Of a stretch of 64,000 nt of DNA, positions 27,201-36,200 are shown piece by piece. Below the pieces are notes generated by a model. It saw only the letters and a program-made list of their open reading frames with translations, searched no databases and was not told the origin of the DNA. Positions within the stretch are counted from its first letter, which is position 1. The number at the start of each line of letters is the position of its first letter. The translations under genes and the position numbers were made by a program. The stretch comes from Lanius collurio. Its lineage: Eukaryota > Chordata > Aves > Passeriformes > Laniidae. The stretch is from contig JACBWW010000021.1 in assembly GCA_020086605.1 (NCBI GenBank), positions 4,256,711 to 4,320,710 of the forward strand, in the 5' to 3' direction.

Positions 27201-30200
27201 CAGCTGTAAGAGAAGGCCTTCTCTGAACCCACTCTGCAAACACTTCATGTGTACAGTTGCACATGCAGCAAATAGAGATTTCCAGAAGCCTGTCAGATAT
27301 TAGTTAGGCACGTACTTCCTCTTTCAGCAAGGGATAGATCAGCCTTTCCTATCTTGATTGATGGGATGCATGGGCCATTGCAATACAGCTTTGGTTAGCT
27401 AGCAAAACAGCAAAAAAAAAGCACAGCAATTTAAAAATTATAGTTGTCTTTGCTGGCAATAGATTTTCAATTTCAGGATTTGATAACTGTAGTATATATT
27501 TGTGCAGAATTTGACAAGGCTATTCTTTAACATTGTATTAAGAAAAGAACATGGTATAATTCAGGAATGTTGAAAAGATCTTCTGTTTTCTTATTTTACT
27601 GAAACCTTGCAAAGTTTTAATTGATGCAAAAATCATGCTAGTTACCTATATTATCATTAACAGTTTCTGTGGTTCCCTAAATATAACTTCAGCAATATAA
27701 CACATGTGGACTTAAAAAGCTGCAGAGCACATACAAATTTGTGTAAAGGAGTTGTGTTTCTGTCCCAGGGTGGGCCATATGTTGCTTTAGCCTGTAAATA
27801 ACACTTGGCTACCTTTTGCCGTGTTCCCCAGTCTTGTTTTCCCACGATGTATTTATGTATTTTATGGGCCACCTGTTTCACCCCTTGGCACTGACCTCCT
27901 TGGTGTTGGTTTCTGCGCACACTGAATTTTTATATAAGTAATTTAAAACCATATCATGTTCCTAAGACAATACCGTTCTTGATTTGTGGTATTTTGATAA
28001 ACAGGTATCAGAGTCCATTGTGTGTATCTTACACAAACACTTTTACCTGCAAAGCTCATGAGGTGTGTGGCCACCATGGGCACCCTGGAAAGGAAGGAGG
28101 GGGAAACAAACACTTATTTTCTGAAAAGTATATACTCTTGTTCCTTGTATGGGAATTAGATCTAAACACCATATATTGATATCCCCTGGGCTCAGTCTTG
28201 AGAGACTTGAGAGTCTTGAGAGAAGCAGAAATTTTTACCCGTTTCAATAGAAAAGATTACAGGTTAAAAGTCTAGTAGCAAAGAGAAAGTGGTCTTACTT
28301 TGTCTGTGCCTATCTTTGCATTTATTGCTCTGTCTTGAGCATAAATGAGAGAATTAACTTAAGTTTCATGGCTTTGACTTCTCCATGATCTTTAACCTCT
28401 TTTGCCTATAGAGAGTCTGGACAAACTTTTGTGATATTTTTATGTGCATTTGTAGAAAGATTGCTTCCTGTCTCATAATTCTCTAAAGATGTCTTACTGC
28501 ATTAGAACAGCAGAGTTCCACCAAACAGCATCCACTAATCAGTAGAGTAAATCTGTTGAACCGTACTGAATTTAGCAACAAGATGGGATTGGTGGGAGCA
28601 GATGAGATTCTTGCAAACATTTCACATGACTGATTCTTTGACAGATCTAATTGCTGGAAAGTTTACTTCTCCTATAGGTCAGGAGCGGGAAACTGCATTG
28701 TCCTGATTTACAGCAATGGGACACTCACCAGTGTTTCCTTTCAGCTAACTGGAGCATTCCCCTCCTGCATTTTTGTTTATTCCTCATTGCCATCTCCTCT
28801 GTTCATTTGTTTCTTATTTTATAAAATGTTTAGTGCCTACTTAGAAAAGAAGCCAAAATGCAAGCAATTCGTAGATGTTAATGAGATTCTGCAGCCAAAA
28901 TAAAATCTTGGGAAGAAAGAAAAAATGCTGCACATCAGGGAACATAATGAAAACAAACCAAACACATGCTCTGGATTTCACTCTTCATTAAAAGGAGTAA
29001 CAGCAATGCTTCTGTAATCATCTTCTGCAAGTGAACTGTAGTAAAAGGAGAACTTCATAAAAATCAATGTTTTATTCCTCTCAATTCTAAACATTTCCTA
29101 AAAGGTTCAAGTGGGTTTTTTGACCAGTCAAATGTGGAACCATCAATGAATATTTTAGCTTACACTCTTCTTTCACTGCTTTTTATTTAAATCTGAATAC
29201 TTCTCTTAAAATCTCCTGAATCTTGGGGAAAAAAAGAAAAATCACCATTAAGCTTGTGCAAGAGTTCATTATTTTTTATTATCACTGTTTATTTGTTTTA
29301 GTATAAAATGAAAACACGATAAAATACCCCTTTTTCATTGATTTCATGTGGGATTCATATGGAAATGGAAGTTTTGCATTCTTTATGTATAAATATGTAA
29401 CTTACTTCATAATTTTTCAATGAAACATACAGCCAGGAGGGTTTTGATAGAAGGGTGGCCAAGGTCTATGGAGATTTGTGTTTCCTTCTGTAGACCTTGC
29501 TTTGCCCCGGTTCAGCCCCTAAAGCTGCCTGCCTTTACCTGTGGCCCGGTGTGGCAGAGGGTGGCCCACGGGGGCAGGACAGGGCCCGGCTCATCGGCCC
29601 CTGAGGAGGGAGGGGCTCGTTCAGGCTGGGCCGGCCATGCAGTGACAGAACCCGGGGTCAGACCCAGCCCTGTGGTCCTGGGGCAGGCCCGTGGGAATGA
29701 GGCAGGGCCACGGCCAGGCTGGGCAGAGAGTCCAGGACGGGGGGATCATGGACGTGCAGGCTGTGGCTGGGAGAAGGCTGAGGAAGCCCAGGCAAGGACT
29801 GATGGAGCAGGGCCAAGGTTCAGGGGAGACCTGGGCCATGAGCAGGGCCCAGGTGGGGCTGCAGTGGGCTGGTGCCCTCAGGCCCTGAGCAGTGCAGAAG
29901 TCTCTTCCCTGCTGGTAATTCCTTCAGAGGGCATTGGTGGGGTTACCTTGGAAGGATGCAATGGAACTGCTGGGCTGATCCAGCACCACCCTAAAGGGAA
30001 ACAATTTAAATCTAGGTATCAGAAAATGTTCTGACAATGCAAAAGGATATTTTTTCCTAAACTCTCTTAATTTTTTTTTTCTTTTCTAAAAAATCAAGGC
30101 AGCTCTCAGTGGGTTTATGTCCTTTGAACATCTGCCCCAGTCCTGGAACTGTGGCAGAAGTGATCTTCTGAAATACAATTCTGCATGTATTATTGGAAAA

Positions 30201-33200
30201 ACAAAGGTTGCATTATCTGTCTAAAGTCCCTTCTGAAATGGATTTTCTCAGAGTAGGTCAAATAATGCTAAGGAGTTTTATAGATCTTGATTTTAATTTT
30301 TTGCAGTAGTGTAACATCAGCAGGATGACTGATAAAAATCTGTACTATCTTGTGGGAAATAATTAAGGTGATGAAGGTTAAAAGTGTGGTAAACAGAAGT
30401 CCTGCACAAATGGGGGCATTTTGCTCAGTTGGTTGTTATTTAAAAATTTAATTAAGTTTAGCAGTGATGCTGAGACCTGGGTGAAAGGACTCTGGAAGCC
30501 CAGGAGAATTCTTGTTGCCACTTTCCTGTGGGCTGTTGCCCCATTTGAGTGTAATAAGTAGGGCTGGCACGTTAGTGAAGGGGAACTGGCACTGCTAAAA
30601 GGGATTTTTTTTTGCTTTACCCTTGCCTTGTAACTGTGACAAAAATTCAGGCTTCCGCTTACAGTTTTCCAAGTTTGCAGGAACTTGCCTTTTTTTCCTG
30701 GACTGCTGCTCAGTTTTTTTCTGACACCTATCAGAGCCCTGAATGAGGGGTTTTATTTTTAGTTTTTAATGGGTATGGAAAGCTTCTGAAATTGAACTCA
30801 TGAGGGAAGGACCTCAGGAAGAGGAAAAATGGCAGACTCCTTAAAACACAGACAGAGGTTTCTGTGGAATTTCTGCCAATTAAAACAAGACTGTGAAACA
30901 AAATATCTTTAATAATAGGAGAATAAAGTTGCAGCTTGTGAAAGTTCCTCATGTTTCACAATGTTAGGTTATGGCAGTTGCTATGTATTAATGCAACAAA
31001 TCAATGGCACCAAATTGAAAGTAATGGGTGTGTCAATTGTAAAAACCAAGGGGATAGGACTCATTATGCAGCTCCCTGCTCCCTGCCTTGGACTTCAGAA
31101 ATCCATGGTTTTCACATAGAAGATTTTTGCTGAAAAGGAGATAAAAACATGAAAAAACAAATACATAATGCAAAACATTCAGGTTTAAGTTTGCTTTGTA
31201 AATCCTTAGAGGGTAGTTAATCTGTAGTAAAATCTTGCAGCAGAGAGTGGAACAACCCTATACCTTCCCATTTGGTATTTCCTCTGTTATTTGATATGTT
31301 AGCCTAGTTCATAACATAATCATTTAAAAGGCAAGACTAGAGAGATTTTCTGGATGACTTTACAGACTAAATTTGTTCACAGCTCTGGTTTGCAAAGCAG
31401 AAAAGCAAACTAGATTGTTAAATGAAAATTAGTTAGCAATAAGAAAAGTATTTGCAGAGCATATGCATCATTCTCTCTGCTTAATGTAATTGAACATACT
31501 TGCTGAGGATGGAATGGGAACAGCCAAGGAATTGATTTCAGCACAGTAGGTTGAAGTGGGAGCCACAGTGTGGGGCTCAGCTCACCTGGGAGTGGTCTGT
31601 CTGAAATGGAGGTTGTCATTTATATGAACAGGAAAGTGTTCACTACTAGCACAATTTACATCATTCTTGTATTTTCAAGATTTTTCCACTTTACTTTGAA
31701 AAGGCCTCCTTAGCCATGAAATCGGTTTGCTGAGCAGATAAATCTGTTTTACATACCTGCGTGAAAGTGGAACATTTTGTAGTGCACTACCAACAAAAAA
31801 TGCTCATTAGGTTACTTCTAGGCATCATTTAAGAGAAGCTTAATAACTTGATGTTGCAGATGGAGGAAGAAACCTGAATTTCTAGTTTTTCAAAAATTGT
31901 ACTTTGTTAGAAAAATTGCTCCAAAAGAGTTGAATCACTTCTTTAGTTTTGTAGGTATTCCGTTTCAGTAAATCTTTGCTATTCTATTTGAACATCTTGT
32001 GAAAGGAATCAGCTTGCTGACAGGAAAAGTGGTTTTCTATTCTGTATCTGTGAAATAAATGTAACATGACTACATGTTTCACACAGGTAACCAGTGTTCC
32101 TAGGCACAAGGAGCAGCTGGCATTTTCAGTCGCTGGTTTCTCTTGAGAAGATGAGTTCCTCTGTTGGTTGGTCTTGTTGTTAATAATGGTGTTGTCGTGG
32201 CATCTGCAGTTTAGCAGTTGGCTACTGGCAGTGAACCCTGGCACTGTTACCAATGGCAGCTAAATCAAGTTAATGGTCGACTTTGTGTCTCATTACCAGT
32301 TTTTTGACTCATTCTTATTCAGTGTAATTTTAAAAATGCTCCAATGCAGAGTTATATTTATTCACAAGGAATGTAGTTCTCATTTTGGAAGTAATACACA
32401 GTTTCTCCTAATTACATTGTATGTTAAACAAAAAAATCTGAAATAGCAATCAAATGCTTCTTTTTCTCCCATATATATATATCATATTTATTTGTGACTT
32501 TCTTTGCATGTGTAATATAATTACTTTGTTTAAATTCTGTTATATACGTATCTTTCAAAGATAGGCACAGAGGTTTTTCTTTTGTGTTAATAGTCTAGAC
32601 ATGAAATGCCAAATGCATTTTAACAGAAAACAAAAGGGAAGATTAAGAAATAAGCAACAAAGGAGCAGTCAAACATGAGAACTTCTTATTTCCTTGGCAT
32701 GTTTCTGTTTTTTAAATGTCAGTAGTTTGATGCTGCTAAGGACAGTGAAATATCAGAGACTTTTCCTCCTGCAGTAGATGAAAGAGCAAACTCTTAAGGG
32801 CATAAATGGAATTTGTCCTGTGATTTGTGGATGGCATGCATACTCTCTCTGAATATGTGACATAAGAGTCTGCATATCACTGTTTAGGAAGAGCTTTCAG
32901 AATTTAGCAGTGTAAATTGGAGAATGGTGAACATTAGTTACAGGAAAGTCTTGCCGTTAAAAAGTGACATTGAGTGGACATAAGCTTCCATGGCCACCTC
33001 TTCTAAAATTAATTAAAAACTTAGAGTTGAAACAGGCTGGGCAATAAATAGCTAGTGGTAGTAACAGTTATTTACAGAGAATTTACTTGAATCTTTTGAA
33101 ACCAGCTATCAAAAAAATTTATATTTTTCTACTTTACTGTGCTGTCAGACTGACAAGTTGCTTCATGGAGAAGTTCCAGGGTGTACTGTGCAGTCACTTT

Positions 33201-36200
33201 TCTCCCAGTGGCACAGCCCTCAGAGTCTTCCTAACCTTGTCCTTTCAGCCGGTGTGAGGTCCACTTGGCTGACAGCTTGCATGGTTGGAGGAGAAACTCA
33301 GTGAGCAAATCAAAGGCTTAAATAGGACTGCTGCCTTTTATTGAAATTATCCATTCTTGGACCTTTTAATTGGGGAGGAAAAAGATGAATAAAATTAAAA
33401 CTGAAAGAATTTATGGACAGGAGGAAGAAAGGAAAAGTAAGAAAGCTTACAAAAACTGTAAAACAAGAGATTTCTTTCTTAGCTAATCTTTTCATTTTTG
33501 ACTGGAAAGACAAGGTACTACTTGTAGTGTTTGCAGAAGTATGAAACTGTAAGACAATTTGCTACAACTGAACTACAAGTAAAAATAATTGACTTTGTAT
33601 AAATGAACTGAGTTCCACGACTGTTGCTTGTGACTTCGCTGTGCAGTGTGGGGGCCCAGCAGTGACCGTGTGGTGTCTCTCGCAGTGCTCTGCAGAGTGT
33701 GGGGACGGGAGCCGCACGCGCGCCGTGGTTTGCATGACCAACCACGTCAGCAGTTTGCCTCTGGAGGGCTGTGGCAACAACAGGCCCTCGGAAACAACTC
33801 CCTGTAATAACGGGCCCTGTGCTGGGAAAGTGGAGTGGTTTGCAGGGGGCTGGACACAGGTAAGGCACGGTCTGTATCTAACATGTCTGCTGCTTTTCTA
33901 CTGGTGTTTTACTTTTAAACTTGTGCTTTTATGCACTGAAGATGTGTGCCCTAAGGTATTTCTTCATCTCTCTAGAGTATTTGGACATTTTTTTCCTGTA
34001 TTTTACTGAGTTGATGTTCAGTACTTTTCAGCATCTGCTGGGGCTTTTTTCTTTGATAAAAAAAGAGATTTTTTTCTTCTCCTCCTCTCTCTCTTCATTT
34101 TTTATTTTTCATCTACTGATCCTGTGTATTTATGAAATTAATGATAACAGAATGCTGCTTAGCATGTTCAGGTGAACACTAAAGCAGCAGGTTTGTGACT
34201 TTTAAAGTAGAGCCTTTGTGGTCATACATAAATGCAGGGAGATGCATACCTAAACATTTATATATATCTGGAATTTCCAGCAGGTAAGGCAAAAAACAAT
34301 GGCTACACCAGAAAGTTAGCTTTGGTATTGTGCTGAAAGTTGTTACAATAGGCAAAAGGACAAATTTTGATTAGTGGCCTCTTTACTGATGCTCTTTCCT
34401 CAAAGCAGATTCTTCCCTTTATCTACATCTAATAGTCCTTCTCGTTCAAAATAAACCTTTCTGCTGTCAGGCACAAAGGCATTTCAGAAGCTGTTGGCTC
34501 ATGCCCAGGCATTTATGTCCCTTTGTGTAGGCTCTGGCATAGCCTTGGAGAGCCTTTGGGGCTGCTGGTGCCAGCACTTGTGGAGCTGTGCTGTTAACTC
34601 TCTGCACTGCAGATCACACAGTCCTTCCAGGAGATAAGGAGCTGGAAATTAAACTGGTACAGCTAAGGGGAAATTACAGGGCTACTACTATGTTAATGCT
34701 TTTAAGTGTAAGTAATAATTATTGTGTATAAGAATATGTGTAAGAATAATAACAAATTCAAATTTAAAAAATCTTTATCTGCAGTTCTAATAACAGATGA
34801 AATCCAGGCCTTGTTACTCAGACTTCTCCAGATGGTGAACAGGAACTCTCTACCCATTTTTTCTGCCCTGGAGAGGTGTTCAGTCAGAACATCCTGACTG
34901 TTCTTTTAATTCCCCTTCTTTCTTTGCATGAAATTGCATTGTTTGATGCACACAACGGTACAAAGTCTTTCCTGACCTGAAAGCAGTGTCTGACAACATC
35001 AATTCTACCAGCCAAGTCCTGGCTTTTAATAGCAAAATGAGAGCAGTCAGTAGGGCAGAGCAGGGGCTAAGGTGGGCTGTTCAGATACTGCCTGTTGGAG
35101 GAACCATTAAAAGACAGCAGTAACAGACATGTTCTGTGCTAAAGATCGTGCAGTTACTGTACTTCCTGTAGAATTTATTTGGGTGCATTTATCTTAAGGT
35201 TCTTCAATCAGCTCAAGAGTTTTGTGGGAATCTGGTAAACTGATTGTAAGCTCTACCAAAAATACCAACAAAATCCCCAGTGTTAGAAACATTTGATTGG
35301 TTTAGGCTGGAAAAAGCCTTCTTAAAATCATAGTCCTTTATGCAACATAGAAACAACTATGTTGCTGTAATCATCTTCTAAAAACCTTTCTACAAGTGCC
35401 AGAAACAGTATTGTGTGTTTACTTAACCTTTAAATCGGCAATAGGAATCCAAGTGAGTCAAATTCACTTTTCAGAACTGGAACCAACACTACATCTCATA
35501 GATACTTGCAAACATGAAAATAACACCCTGGCAGATCAAGGCATTTTCTAAAACCAGCACAGAATGTGAGGCTTTGTAAAGCTACAAAACTCTGCTCTAA
35601 CTGTATAACCCTCCAAAGTTCAGTGCTGCACATATGATCCTGCTTCAGCAAGAAGCAGTAATACTATTTACAGAGAAAGGGAGTTACCCTTCTGATTAGA
35701 AAAATAAATACCAGTTCCTTTTTGTAGCTACAGGTAAAACTACACTTTAAGATTTTTCCAGAAATACACTTAGAGTCAGTCATATGTCTTCTTCATAAAG
35801 ACAATTAGACATATGTTTTGAGTCTGTGGTACCGTGTGATGGTAGAGAAACATGTTACTTTGTAAACAAGTTGAAGGACATGAGGAGAATAACAGACTTC
35901 CCCACTTTTTTTTGGTCTCTGCTACAGTGCTCTACTGAATGTGGTAGTGGAACTCAACAGAGAGAAGTAATTTGTGTTAGGAAAACTGAAGGTAATTTTG
36001 ATGTTTTGAACCCCTATGAATGTTCACATTTGGAAAAACCTCCCAGCCAGCAATCCTGCTACCTCAAACCATGTGGATCTAAGTGGTTTCATACAGAATG
36101 GAGCACAGTAAGTCTATCGTGTTTTCCTGTATCTGTACTTTGATACATCTTCTTCTGTTTATATTGAAAGAGATCACCATTTGGATACAACCATTGATCC

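Larger units (their letters stand above)
24882..33685 (+). other. THSD4 intron f-g (8804 bp)
   Basis: The longest intron wholly inside the window. It separates the Trp strand of TSR4 from its cysteine-bearing body. Contents: a 22-base T run at 26058-26079, a 9-bp triple tandem at 28196-28222, a GC-rich block at about 29500-29900, and a short (TA)n stretch near 32472. No extra TSR exon was seen in it, and the protein joins across it without a missing module. Confidence 0.9.

Noticed and set aside
29420..30034. 204-codon + frame as a gene
   Set aside because: It lies in a THSD4 intron, its composition follows local GC richness, no domain is visible and a minus-strand frame covers the same bases.
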